DNA of 15,266 nucleotides from Methanimicrococcus sp. (GTDB taxonomy: Archaea > Halobacteriota > Methanosarcinia > Methanosarcinales > Methanosarcinaceae): contig WRDC01000024.1 in the NCBI GenBank assembly GCA_009783635.1, positions 1 through 15,266 on the forward strand, read 5' to 3'. The stretch's first letter is position 1, and every line of letters begins with the position of its first letter. The translations under genes were made by a program, and so were the position numbers. The notes under the pieces are model-generated. The model did not search any database. It saw only the letters and a list, made by a program, of their open reading frames with translations, and was not told the origin of the DNA. Below are positions 6,470-13,470 of this stretch, piece by piece.

Positions 6470-7654
6470 TCAGAGTTCATCATATTTTTTCAAAATTTCT
6501 TCAAAAGAGTCGGCAATGTAATCCAATTTATCCTTGCCGAGTCCGAATGTGCTCATCTTGAAATTCTTCGTCAGGCCCGGTTTGATGCCGTGGATTTTCT
6601 TTTCTTTTAATTCGTCATAAAGGAAATAGCGCCCTCTTTTTACTTTTTCCGAGATTTTAAAGAAACCCGGCGCTTCAAAAAACATCACGTCATGACGGTG
6701 CGGCTGCTGCCCGAACAAAACGAACTGTCCGGTATCCTCCAAACGCTTGATGAAATATTGAGCCGACGCAACTTCTCTTTCCCAATTTTCAAGCCGCGTT
6801 CTTTGAACGACTTCGGGGAAAGAAGCCATCAGCGTCATAATCGGAGCGCCGCGGGATGTGCAGCCGAGAAGTTCAACCTCTTTGACTTTGTTGTGAACGG
6901 ATTTCCGAAACAACTGCGCGGCCGCCTCTTCTCCGCAAACGCCGAGAACGCCGACCGGACCGCTGGCCGCCATTGATTTATGGCCGCTGCCGGTGATGTA
7001 GTCAACGCCCAGCTCTTTGGCGCTGACCGGCATGCGCCCGATGGCATAAGCGCCGTTGAGCAAAACCGGAATTTCGAATTCGTGAGAAATTTGAGCAATC
7101 TTTTTGACGTCCGGCAAATTGCCGTAATTGCCGTCGGGATAAGTAATCAAAGTCAGGAGAGGTTTTTTGCCGCGTTCTTCAATACCGGTTTCAATGGCGT
7201 TCAGAAAATCTTCCGGCATCACTTCTTTTTCGGGCTTTTTCGTTAAAACAACATCCAAGCCGGCGCATTCGGCGGCGACTTTGCTTGAATAGTGCGCCCA
7301 GCCGTCCATGATAACATAATTGTCAAAACTGCCGCTCTTCGCCGCCGTGTGGGCCAGCGTGTGCATGACGGCAAATTTGGATTCGCGGGCGCCGTTCATA
7401 ACGCGGGCGGCATCCGTTCCCAAAAATTCGGGAAGCGCTTTATGCACGAATTCCTCGATCGGCGGCTTTTTGACCAAATCCAAAGCGCCGTTACAGTAAT
7501 CACAAACAGAATAGCCGTCCCCCCATTCAATTAAAGCGTCCTTGGCGGCTTGTGTCAGGAGACCGGCGGTTTGCAGAGGGTCGATGTTGACAGAATCGAG
7601 CGTGTCGCGTTTGATGTATTGAAACATCTGAAGTCGATTATCATTTGAAGACAT
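6470..7654 (-). CDS. pscS: O-phospho-L-seryl-tRNA:Cys-tRNA synthase (SepCysS)
   Basis: SepCysS is a PLP enzyme that converts phosphoseryl-tRNA(Cys), made by SepRS, into cysteinyl-tRNA(Cys); this is the tRNA-dependent cysteine route of methanogens. The 394-residue protein has the expected length. The PLP lysine is Lys226 in G-S-G-H-K-S-M (222-228). The three catalytic cysteines of the family are present: Cys51 and Cys54 in S-V-C-D-Y-C-N-G, and Cys265 in L-L-G-C-T-S-R-G. The start at 7654 follows GAGAGG at a 6-nt distance; an internal Met at residue 10 is less likely. It lies 84 nt after rpoL, separated by a terminator-like hairpin, so it is probably transcribed separately. SepRS is not in the window. 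Confidence 0.95.
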   Translation of the reverse strand: MSSNDNRLQMFQYIKRDTLDSVNIDPLQTAGLLTQAAKDALIEWGDGYSVCDYCNGALDLVKKPPIEEFVHKALPEFLGTDAARVMNGARESKFAVMHTLAHTAAKSGSFDNYVIMDGWAHYSSKVAAECAGLDVVLTKKPEKEVMPEDFLNAIETGIEERGKKPLLTLITYPDGNYGNLPDVKKIAQISHEFEIPVLLNGAYAIGRMPVSAKELGVDYITGSGHKSMAASGPVGVLGVCGEEAAAQLFRKSVHNKVKEVELLGCTSRGAPIMTLMASFPEVVQRTRLENWEREVASAQYFIKRLEDTGQFVLFGQQPHRHDVMFFEAPGFFKISEKVKRGRYFLYDELKEKKIHGIKPGLTKNFKMSTFGLGKDKLDYIADSFEEILKKYDEL

Positions 7655-7685
7655 AAAGAGCCTCTCATCATTCGATAAAAATCAA

Positions 7686-7717
7686 TAAAAAATGTATCCG
7701 GCATCAAAAATTGCCGG
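7686..7717 (-). terminator. Hairpin plus T-run after rpoL
   Basis: CCGGCA (7698-7703) and TGCCGG (7712-7717) form a perfect 6-bp stem with an 8-nt loop. Read on the minus strand, the hairpin is followed by ATACATTTTTTATT, giving an intrinsic-type terminator about 20 bp after the rpoL stop. Confidence 0.5.
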
Positions 7718-7738
7718 CGGACCGAGGGATCAAAAAAA

Positions 7739-8032
7739 TTATTTTTGCTGAACGGCTTTGATGAAAGCGTTTGAAAAATCGTCACACATTAACACGATTT
7801 TGGAGGCAATGTCCTTTAAAATCTCAATCGGCTTTTCGCCGGGCATCGTTTTAATGTAGAGAACCGGTTCTCTTTCGACGGAGTTGGAAAGTCTTTTCAC
7901 GTCATAAAAAGCGGTTTCAACGCGCGGGTCTTCCAAAAGCGTCGCTTTGATAATATTCATGAGGGTGTGGGTTTCCCCTTTGACGAGAATTTCTATTTCG
8001 TCTTTGCCTTGAGAAAGAATTGTAATTTCCAT
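7739..8032 (-). CDS. rpoL: DNA-directed RNA polymerase subunit L
   Basis: RpoL (Rpb11 homologue) pairs with subunit D to form the assembly platform of archaeal RNA polymerase. The 97-residue protein has the family core: E-I-L-V-K-G-E-T-H-T-L-M-N (13-25), followed by a helix ending L-L-E-D-P-R-V (32-38), then A-F-Y-D-V (41-45). The second half is P-V-L-Y-I-K-T-M-P-G-E-K-P (56-68) and a terminal amphipathic helix. Length is normal. GTGAG lies 8 nt before the ATG. It follows csl4 by 103 nt, an archaeal pairing of exosome and polymerase genes that supports the call. Confidence 0.93.
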   Translation of the reverse strand: MEITILSQGKDEIEILVKGETHTLMNIIKATLLEDPRVETAFYDVKRLSNSVEREPVLYIKTMPGEKPIEILKDIASKIVLMCDDFSNAFIKAVQQK

Positions 8033-8129
8033 AATTTAATCTCACTTTAAAACTGAATCAATATCTGTAAACATTTAAACAAATAATTTCTGATTATTAC
8101 GCATCGGTAAAATTCGGGAAAAGGAAATG

Positions 8130-8149
8130 AAGGCATCAAAGAATGCCTT
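8130..8149 (-). terminator. Hairpin spanning the csl4 stop codon
   Basis: AAGGCAT (8130-8136) and ATGCCTT (8143-8149) form a perfect 7-bp stem with a 6-nt loop. The csl4 TGA (8138-8136) overlaps the hairpin. On the minus strand only a modest T-rich stretch follows, so it may slow or end transcription rather than being a strong terminator. Confidence 0.35.
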
Positions 8150-9371
8150 TTCCGTATCCGTCAGCCAATTTGCGGCGTTCGCGGTTGCCGCAGTTGCCGC
8201 AAACCAAAACATCGCCGTCTCTTGTCAGCGGCGTTTTGCATTTGGAGCAATAGGCTTTCAAAACGCCGAGGTCGCTCTCAACGGTAGACAGACCGATTTT
8301 GCTGCTGTCGATTACTTTGGCGCGGACGATGTCGCCGACAGAAAATTCATCGGCAACAGACTTGGCAAAGCCGTCTTTGATGTTGGAAACATAAATTTCG
8401 GCATTTCCCTTGTTAACGATTTCTTCGCCCAAGCTTTTTTCCGCCGCGACCAAATCAACGCGGGCGTTGGATTCGCGGACGTCGGTAATCGAGACAATGA
8501 CAATGTCGCCCTCGGTGATGGTGTTTAATGTCTTTGTCTTCGGGATGATTGTAATCATGCGGTGTTCGTTGTTGATGCCGACAACGCCCATCACGGTTGA
8601 GCGGATCGTGCCGTCATCGTTAACGGTTCCGAAACCGGGTTTGTATTCTTCGATTGTTCCGACGGCTTCGCCCGGAAAAACGAATTGTTTCGTTTTCTCG
8701 TAAATGATTTTTTCGGGACGCTTTTTCTTCTCGCCGGGTTTGCGGCCGCCTCTGCCGCCGCGGTCTCCGCGTCCGCCGCCGTTCCGGTCACGCCCGCCTC
8801 TGCCGCCGCCGCGGTCACCTCTGCCGCCGCGGTCGCCTCTGCTGTCGCGGTCGCCTCTGCTGTCGCGGTCACCTCTGCTGTCGCGGTCGCCTCTGTTGTC
8901 GCGGTCGCCTCGGCTGTCGCGGTCGCCTCTGCTGTCGCGGTCGCCTCTGCTGTCGCGGTCACTTCTGCTGTCGCCTCTGCTGTCGCGGTCGCCTCTGCTG
9001 TCACGGTCGCCACGGCTTTCGCGGTCGCCTCTGCTGTCGCGATCAGTGGGTTTGCCGCGTTCGCTTCTGCCGCTGTCGCCGTTCAAACTTTCCGCCATCA
9101 AACTGCTTCTGACCGGAACTCTGCGTTCGCCGCGGGGCTCGTCATCCGCGCTTTCATTTCTGCTTTTGCTGACGCTGACTTTCCGTACAGGTTTTTCCGC
9201 TGCCTCATCTTTTGGGGCAATTTCGGGCTTGGGTCTGCGCGGAATTCTTGATTTATTGGAAACTTCTTCGGAGACGGATTCGACCGTTTCCGGCATTTCT
9301 TTAGGTTCTTCAGTCTTGGACGACATGTCCTTCAATCTTCTTCTGATCGGCTTTTTTTGAACTCTGCTCAT
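8136..9371 (-). CDS. csl4: Exosome RNA-binding subunit Csl4 with a giant repeat-rich N-terminal extension
   Basis: Csl4 caps the archaeal exosome and binds RNA entering the 3'-5' degradation chamber. Residues about 229-411 form a normal-length Csl4. An N-terminal beta domain begins F-V-F-P-G-E-A-V-G-T-I. An S1 domain spans about 285-365. A C-terminal zinc ribbon has C-S-K-C (375-378) and C-G-N-C (391-394). Residues 1-228 are extra. They comprise a charged disordered stretch (1-110), about eleven hexapeptides of the D-S-R-G-D-R type (112-181) broken by one irregular unit at 130-139, then a Gly/Arg-rich segment (182-210). The extension looks intrinsically disordered and may add RNA affinity or help form condensates; that is inference. 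The frame is continuous, so it is not an annotation artefact unless translation starts inside it. The start at 9371 follows AAGGTT; Met16 is an alternative. Confidence 0.92.
   Translation of the reverse strand: MSRVQKKPIRRRLKDMSSKTEEPKEMPETVESVSEEVSNKSRIPRRPKPEIAPKDEAAEKPVRKVSVSKSRNESADDEPRGERRVPVRSSLMAESLNGDSGRSERGKPTDRDSRGDRESRGDRDSRGDRDSRGDSRSDRDSRGDRDSRGDRDSRGDRDNRGDRDSRGDRDSRGDRDSRGDRGGRGDRGGGRGGRDRNGGGRGDRGGRGGRKPGEKKKRPEKIIYEKTKQFVFPGEAVGTIEEYKPGFGTVNDDGTIRSTVMGVVGINNEHRMITIIPKTKTLNTITEGDIVIVSITDVRESNARVDLVAAEKSLGEEIVNKGNAEIYVSNIKDGFAKSVADEFSVGDIVRAKVIDSSKIGLSTVESDLGVLKAYCSKCKTPLTRDGDVLVCGNCGNRERRKLADGYGKGIL
8742..9044 (-). repeat. 18-bp in-frame tandem repeat array and RGG-coding tract within csl4
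   Basis: On the minus strand, units close to GGCGACCGCGACAGCAGA repeat from about 9044 down to 8826, encoding G-D-R-D-S-R in phase. From 8828 to 8742 the array passes into GGC/CGT-rich DNA coding for Gly-Arg runs. Copies are nearly identical at DNA level, including synonymous sites, pointing to recent expansion and possible length variation among strains. Confidence 0.9.
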
Positions 9372-9450
9372 AAAATGAACCTTCGTAATTTGATAATTGT
9401 GAAAGCGCCGACCCGATATCCTTTTGAGGAGGGTGGCGGATTTGTATCTG

Positions 9451-9462
9451 ACGGATATCCGT
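9451..9462. promoter_or_regulatory. Perfect 12-bp palindrome in the csl4 upstream region
   Basis: ACGGATATCCGT is a perfect palindrome 80 bp upstream of the csl4 start, in the 164-bp gap after the methyltransferase gene. A related CGATATCC lies at about 9413-9420. It could be an operator; no matching regulator is visible here. Confidence 0.25.
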
Positions 9463-9535
9463 GTTTATTATTCACTCGGTTTATGTAATAGACATTTAAC
9501 ATAGATAAAATTGCGTGCTTTTGCAGCTTTCTCTT

Positions 9536-10192
9536 TTACACGATGTTTTGGCCGGATTCGATTCTGTAAATTTCAACGGCAATCGTTTGAATGTCCTTTT
9601 TGTGAAAATCAAATGTTTTTCTGACCGGAAAATCTGTTATAAAGTAGCCTGTTATAACAGCGGGTTTAATAAATTTTTCGATAAAAGCGCGGCTCCCTTT
9701 ATTGTGGATGGAATAAATGACATTGCCCGCTTTGAGCGCCGCTTTTAAAAACGGCCGGTCATTTCCTTTTTCTTGCGCTCCGAACGGCGGATTCATGAGA
9801 ACCGTATCGGCCCGTTTCAATTCTTTGGATTCGATACGTTCCGGAATTTCAGAGATATTTGAAACGGAAAAACGGATTGTTTCATTCACGCCCGTTTCGC
9901 CTATTTTTTCCGACATTTCGGCCGCATTTTTAACGGCGCTTGAGATGGCATTTTCGTCAATGTCGAATCCGACCACAACTTTTGCGCCGAGAAGCGCGGC
10001 GCCGATTGAAAGGATGCCGGTGCCGCAGCCTAAATCGTAAACCGTTTTCCCGACGATGTCGCCGCTCATGAACGCCAAGTGAAGAAAAGGCGCGGCCACC
10101 GTTGCCGGCGTTTTATATTGTTCATAATTGACATTCGGCGTTTCAAACCCTTCCACTTTTTCAAGCGCAATTTCCAGCTTTCTGAGTTTCAT
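9536..10192 (-). CDS. METTL5-like RNA/protein methyltransferase (COG2263)
   Basis: The 218-residue protein is a class I SAM-dependent methyltransferase. Motifs in order are E-Q-Y-K-T-P (24-29), typical of this family's substrate entry; the SAM-binding loop D-L-G-C-G-T-G-I-L (53-61); the acidic residue after strand 2 (G-F-D-I-D-E, 75-80); and the catalytic N-P-P-F-G (134-138), which marks N-methylation of an adenine or amide. The closest characterised relative is METTL5, which makes an N6-methyladenosine in small-subunit rRNA, so an rRNA target is plausible here but not shown. It starts 26 nt after dph2, behind AAAGGCGGTT, and probably shares the hpt-dph2 transcript. Confidence 0.82.
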   Translation of the reverse strand: MKLRKLEIALEKVEGFETPNVNYEQYKTPATVAAPFLHLAFMSGDIVGKTVYDLGCGTGILSIGAALLGAKVVVGFDIDENAISSAVKNAAEMSEKIGETGVNETIRFSVSNISEIPERIESKELKRADTVLMNPPFGAQEKGNDRPFLKAALKAGNVIYSIHNKGSRAFIEKFIKPAVITGYFITDFPVRKTFDFHKKDIQTIAVEIYRIESGQNIV

Positions 10193-10218
10193 GAATGAAC
10201 CGCCTTTGAATTTTTAAT

Positions 10219-11271
10219 TCAATCCTGCCCGCCTTCTAAAATTTCATCCAAAACCAAATCTTCCCATGCCCGCTCGCCCAAAACGATTTCAAACTCTTCG
10301 GGTGTTAAAACGGGAGCGGGATATCGGCCGGAATCATCAATGGCAAGCCTCGGGCAAGCGGTGTTCACAAAAGCGTCCGCTTTGAATGAAAGCATTTGAT
10401 CGGGCGTCACCAAATCCATAAACAGAATAAACGCCTGTTTTTTGTGCGCCTCAGCTTTCGTTTTTAAGGATTCGGCTAATTTTTTCCGATACTGACCGTT
10501 TTTAACAGAAACCAAAATACAGAATGTTTCAGCATCCGCCGCGTTGCCGATGACCGCGCTTCGCTGCATTAAAAATTTTCGGGAATTGAGTTCTGAAACT
10601 TCGCCCGTAAACGGATCAGCGCAGACGACGCGCTTTTTGGATGACAAAGCGGCGCCGATCGGATGAAACTGGCCGCTGCCGATGTAGAGAAAAACGTCAC
10701 ACTCTTCAGCATCTTTTGAATGCGCCGCCGAAAAATTGCAACCGAGAATCTGGCCCGGATGGGCGATACGGCTGTCACCGTTTGCTGTGACGACCGTCTT
10801 CCCGACACCTTCCAATATCTTTTTGGCTGTTTCCAACTGATGAACATGCTGGACCGTGGTCAAAAGGCCGACAGTTTGTTCGGGCAGCAGCGGAATTGCC
10901 GCTGTCACCGCATTGGTTATATCCGCATTGGAGCGGGCTTCGATGAAACAAACCTTTTCCTCAGCCGCCCCTTGTTTTAATTCGGAATGGCCGAAATGGA
11001 ACAGAACATCAACGCGTTCCAAAAGACGCATATCCAAATCACAAGCGCCAAAACACGGGTCGGCTGAGATGTAAACTGAAACACCCGTTTTTTCTTCGAT
11101 TTGAGAAGCGATATTCAGGGCGTGCTTTTTCAAACCTTCCGGAAACTGAAGGCCGACAACGATTTTATCTGTTCTCTTACCGGAAGTTTGCAAAAGCGTT
11201 TCGATTTTGTCAAAAACCGTCCGCATTTCAAAATCATAAGAAGACGGCGAAACGACAGACAGGCGGCTCAT
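10219..11271 (-). CDS. dph2: Diphthamide biosynthesis 3-amino-3-carboxypropyl transferase Dph2
   Basis: Archaeal Dph2 is a homodimeric 4Fe-4S enzyme. It transfers the 3-amino-3-carboxypropyl group of SAM to a histidine of elongation factor 2, the first step of diphthamide formation. The 350-residue protein has three well-separated cysteine motifs that fit the cluster ligands: D-P-C-F-G-A-C-D (71-78), I-L-G-C-N-F (175-180, Cys178) and N-T-A-C-P-R-L (303-309, Cys306). Other landmarks are L-Q-F-P-E-G-L (41-47) and F-H-F-G-H-S (91-96). Its ATG at 11271 overlaps the hpt stop codon as ATGA, and GGAGG lies inside the end of hpt, so the two are translationally coupled. Confidence 0.93.
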   Translation of the reverse strand: MSRLSVVSPSSYDFEMRTVFDKIETLLQTSGKRTDKIVVGLQFPEGLKKHALNIASQIEEKTGVSVYISADPCFGACDLDMRLLERVDVLFHFGHSELKQGAAEEKVCFIEARSNADITNAVTAAIPLLPEQTVGLLTTVQHVHQLETAKKILEGVGKTVVTANGDSRIAHPGQILGCNFSAAHSKDAEECDVFLYIGSGQFHPIGAALSSKKRVVCADPFTGEVSELNSRKFLMQRSAVIGNAADAETFCILVSVKNGQYRKKLAESLKTKAEAHKKQAFILFMDLVTPDQMLSFKADAFVNTACPRLAIDDSGRYPAPVLTPEEFEIVLGERAWEDLVLDEILEGGQD

Positions 11272-11846
11272 TTCACGCCTCCGGTCACCGTGACGCCTTT
11301 TTCGGAAACATCAATGCTGACCAAAACCGTCACATCCGTGCCGGTCTTCTTTTTGATGTCGGTCGCACCGTCACCGCGTTCGATGACACAATAGACGCCG
11401 GCAATATCGACAGCCATTTCCTTCAAAGTTTCCAAAAGCGGAAGCATTGTCCCGCCCGTACTGATCACATCATCAACGATTAAAACGTGATCGCCTTTTT
11501 GAAGACCGTTAATAAAAAGGGATCCTTTAGAATAGCCGGTGGACTGGGACAATTCTATTTCACCGAGCAGGCCGTATTTCCTCTTGCGGATAATTGTAAC
11601 GGGGCGCCGCGCTTTTAAAGACAGGGCTGTCGCAATCGGAATCCCCATGGCTTCGACAGTGACGATTTTGTCATAATCATTTTTCTGCACCGAAAAAATG
11701 TAATCGGCAATTTCCTCTAAAATCGCCGGGTCTGTTTTTGGAATACCGTCAGAAATCGGGTGAATGAAATAGTTGTAAATTTGCCCTCCGGATTCCTTTT
11801 GAATCACGGGAGCATCCTCTAAGGACTTTTTTAATTTATCAAGCAT
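11268..11846 (-). CDS. hpt: Hypoxanthine/guanine phosphoribosyltransferase (archaeal type)
   Basis: This purine-salvage enzyme joins hypoxanthine or guanine to PRPP to give IMP or GMP. The 192-residue protein has the archaeal family opening M-L-D-K-L-K-K-S-L, I-H-P-I-S-D-G-I-P (28-36), V-E-A-M-G-I-P (64-70), and the PRPP loop V-L-I-V-D-D-V-I-S-T-G-G-T (121-133). I start it at the ATG at 11846. A TTG four codons upstream extends the frame but does not suit the family. A TATA box centred about 28 bp upstream predicts an almost leaderless mRNA, which explains the lack of a ribosome-binding site. It is the first gene of the hpt-dph2-methyltransferase unit; its stop overlaps the dph2 start. Confidence 0.92.
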   Translation of the reverse strand: MLDKLKKSLEDAPVIQKESGGQIYNYFIHPISDGIPKTDPAILEEIADYIFSVQKNDYDKIVTVEAMGIPIATALSLKARRPVTIIRKRKYGLLGEIELSQSTGYSKGSLFINGLQKGDHVLIVDDVISTGGTMLPLLETLKEMAVDIAGVYCVIERGDGATDIKKKTGTDVTVLVSIDVSEKGVTVTGGVK

Positions 11847-11868
11847 ATTTTTATTCAAGGGTGATTTC

Positions 11869-11880
11869 GATATTTATAGG
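11869..11880 (-). promoter_or_regulatory. TATA box of the hpt operon (near-leaderless)
   Basis: On the minus strand the sequence reads CCTATAAATATC. Its centre is about 28 bp before the ATG at 11846, so transcription should begin within a few bases of the start codon. Confidence 0.6.
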
Positions 11881-11970
11881 TTTATCACGGGGAAAAAGGG
11901 AAGAGGTTGAGAAAAGGAAAGCCAAACCGGACCAATGAGATGCATCCCATTCTCGTTCAAAAATGTTTAC

Positions 11971-12000
11971 TTTTCGTGCAATATATGCATTTTCGTGCAA
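11971..12000. repeat. Direct repeat TTTTCGTGCAA flanking a TATA-like palindrome
   Basis: TTTTCGTGCAA occurs at 11971-11981 and 11990-12000. Between and overlapping them is TGCAATATATGCA, which is nearly palindromic and contains a TATA-like core. The arrangement resembles a regulated promoter with paired sites; direction and target are unclear. Confidence 0.4.
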
Positions 12001-12116
12001 AGCAAAAATTTAGAAATGTTTTTAATTGTGTTGTGTTTCATCTCTTAAGATGATGAGGTTACACGTGAAAAAGGATTGAAGATCGACTGATCACTTTTCA
12101 TTTTTTAAAAAACAGC

Positions 12117-12184
12117 TTAAACCCCTGTCTTCATTTGTTTGTTTCATGATTCGCCGGCTTCGGCCGGTCCGGTAAGGGGTTTGG
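12117..12184 (+). other. Possible structured RNA with UUCG tetraloop stem
   Basis: GCCGGC (12153-12158), TTCG (12159-12162) and GCCGGT (12163-12168) form a very stable UUCG hairpin. It is enclosed by AAACCCCT (12119-12126) pairing with AGGGGTTT (12175-12182), extended by two G-U pairs. The two-level fold suggests an RNA, but no promoter or homologue is certain. Confidence 0.3.
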
Positions 12185-12189
12185 ATTCA

Positions 12190-12264
12190 GTCCGAGTGGT
12201 CAATGGCGCCGACCTAAAATTCGACGTCAGAATCGATTGATGGGTTCAACCACCGCCTCCCGCA
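12190..12264 (+). pseudogene. tRNA-Leu-like remnant
   Basis: Read on the plus strand, the segment follows the order of a leucine tRNA. There is a D-arm-like CCGAGTGGTCAATGGC, an anticodon-region GACCTAAAATTCGAC reminiscent of a UAA-anticodon arm, a short variable arm (TCA...TGA), a T-loop-like GGGTTCAACC, and a 3' acceptor-like CCTCCCGCA. It fails as a working tRNA: no matching 5' acceptor GCGGGAG is present, the anticodon stem is broken, and the T-stem pairs poorly. It could be a decayed gene or the remains of an attachment site; chance similarity cannot be excluded. Confidence 0.3.
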
Positions 12265-12287
12265 CATCGTTAAACCCCGCCCCGCCT

Positions 12288-13451
12288 TTACAATGATTGC
12301 GAATTGAAATGCGGATTTAACGCTGCATCAAAATATTGTTTCCTTTTAATCCAAATAAAACCGTCTGTTTTTGAGATAACGGCGACATCAGCGGGGCCGC
12401 CGACCGTTTCCATGTCGAACGAAATTGTTTCTTTGAAAGACGTGATATTAACAAGGGTCTCGGCCATCGAAGCGAGTTGGGGTTTTTGAAGGATTTTAAT
12501 AACTTCAAAAGTTTGATCCAGATTGGAATCTACAATTTCGTTAATTTGATTTAATATTGTTTCTTTTTCCGCTTTCGAGGAACAATGTGTGCTTATTATA
12601 TTTTGCGTCTCCCTGAGAAGTTCTCCGCTGAGGCCATATAAAAATGTGTGTACCATTTCAGATTGTGCATATGTAAATACGCGGCCGTTTGTATTTTCAT
12701 CTTTCTTGAAGATATACATTAACTTATTATTTCGGCATTCTGATAAAATTATCTCAGTGACAATCGGCCACATTTCTTTTTCACCGTATCCGGCAATGAC
12801 AAATCCAGATCTCTGATGCATTATTTTTTTAAAATAGATATCGGTTATTGCATCTATCGGTTCTTTAAATGAATTATAATAATCTCCGTATATGTTATTC
12901 ATGTCCTGGATAACATTTTTTTCGCCTAGGATACTTTTGATATATTTAGAATCGTCAACGTTGGAATTTTCAACATTTTCCTTATAGGATGTTAAAAGCT
13001 TTGCCAGATGCTTAAAAATCTCTTCCGTTGTATTTTTTTGCGGCATTTCGCCGCCCTGTTGTTCGCCGCCATACGTTATCAAATCCAACTCTCTTTTTAT
13101 TAAAAAATGAAATCCTAAAAAGGATTTATAAGTGTATATTTTTTGATCTTCGATTGATACAGGTGTCGTTTCAATGAAATTAAGAAAATCTTTTGCATAC
13201 TCTTCAACGTAATTATACGTTTTATTTGCAATTTTTTTCCGATGTAATTTTATTAAAGTTTCCCACGGAATGCCATAATAATTTGCGTTACCGTAAACCA
13301 TTATACCTATCGAATGACCGTAAGATACGGCAAACAATTTATTAGCATACGGATAAGTTTTTTCATGGCCGTTTTCTGTTGTTATCGTTTGAACACTGTC
13401 AGCAGCCATGGCTATGCCTTCTTTGTTAGTGATTACAATTCCGACTGTCAT
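12288..13451 (-). CDS. Proteasome-like N-terminal-threonine hydrolase (Ntn family), unassigned subfamily
   Basis: The protein starts M-T-V-G-I-V-I-T and continues A-A-D-S and N-K-L-F-A-V. With the Met removed, this gives Thr1, Asp17 and Lys37, matching the catalytic Thr1/Asp17/Lys33 trio of proteasome beta subunits and HslV (the Lys displaced by a short insertion). Other features are G-F-V-I-A-G-Y-G (216-223), a long charged helical middle, and a C-terminal block G-G-P-A-D-V-A-V-I-S-K (351-361) followed by F-I-W-I-K-R-K. At 387 residues it is much longer than a beta subunit. I recall similar uncharacterised proteins in bacteria, so transfer is possible; its DNA is visibly more AT-rich than its neighbours. 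The start at 13451 is supported by a TATA box 25 bp upstream (leaderless) and by the exposed Thr; an N-terminal extension to 13508 is rejected. Target and partner are unknown. Confidence 0.7.
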   Translation of the reverse strand: MTVGIVITNKEGIAMAADSVQTITTENGHEKTYPYANKLFAVSYGHSIGIMVYGNANYYGIPWETLIKLHRKKIANKTYNYVEEYAKDFLNFIETTPVSIEDQKIYTYKSFLGFHFLIKRELDLITYGGEQQGGEMPQKNTTEEIFKHLAKLLTSYKENVENSNVDDSKYIKSILGEKNVIQDMNNIYGDYYNSFKEPIDAITDIYFKKIMHQRSGFVIAGYGEKEMWPIVTEIILSECRNNKLMYIFKKDENTNGRVFTYAQSEMVHTFLYGLSGELLRETQNIISTHCSSKAEKETILNQINEIVDSNLDQTFEVIKILQKPQLASMAETLVNITSFKETISFDMETVGGPADVAVISKTDGFIWIKRKQYFDAALNPHFNSQSL

Positions 13452-13470
13452 AATAACGATAATGGCTCTG

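Larger units (their letters stand above)
11881..12287. other. Gene-free region with repeats and a tRNA-like remnant
   Basis: No convincing reading frame is present over about 400 bp. Items seen: an 11-bp direct repeat around a TATA-like palindrome (11971-12000); an inverted repeat CATCT-CTTA-AGATG (12039-12052); a palindromic T6A6 tract (12101-12112); a structured segment with a UUCG-capped stem (12117-12184); a tRNA-Leu-like sequence (12190-12264); and CCCC-rich DNA (12272-12287) just past the end of the proteasome-like gene. The mixture suggests a decayed or non-coding RNA region rather than simple spacer. Confidence 0.5.

Noticed and set aside
8685..9360. Long plus-strand reading frames (up to 218 codons) opposite csl4, rich in Arg-Ser-Pro-Leu or Ala-Val repeats
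   Set aside because: The 18-bp repeat unit is a multiple of three and lacks stop codons in several frames, so open frames on both strands are expected. Csl4 in the real frame has a recognisable core.
11847..11858. TTG start four codons upstream for hpt
   Set aside because: The ATG at 11846 matches the family N-terminus and lies at the expected distance from the TATA box.
12050..12090. Possible C/D box guide RNA (ATGATGA at 12050, CTGA at 12087)
   Set aside because: Internal D' and C' boxes are missing and the 30-nt spacing does not fit the usual 12-nt guide arrangement.
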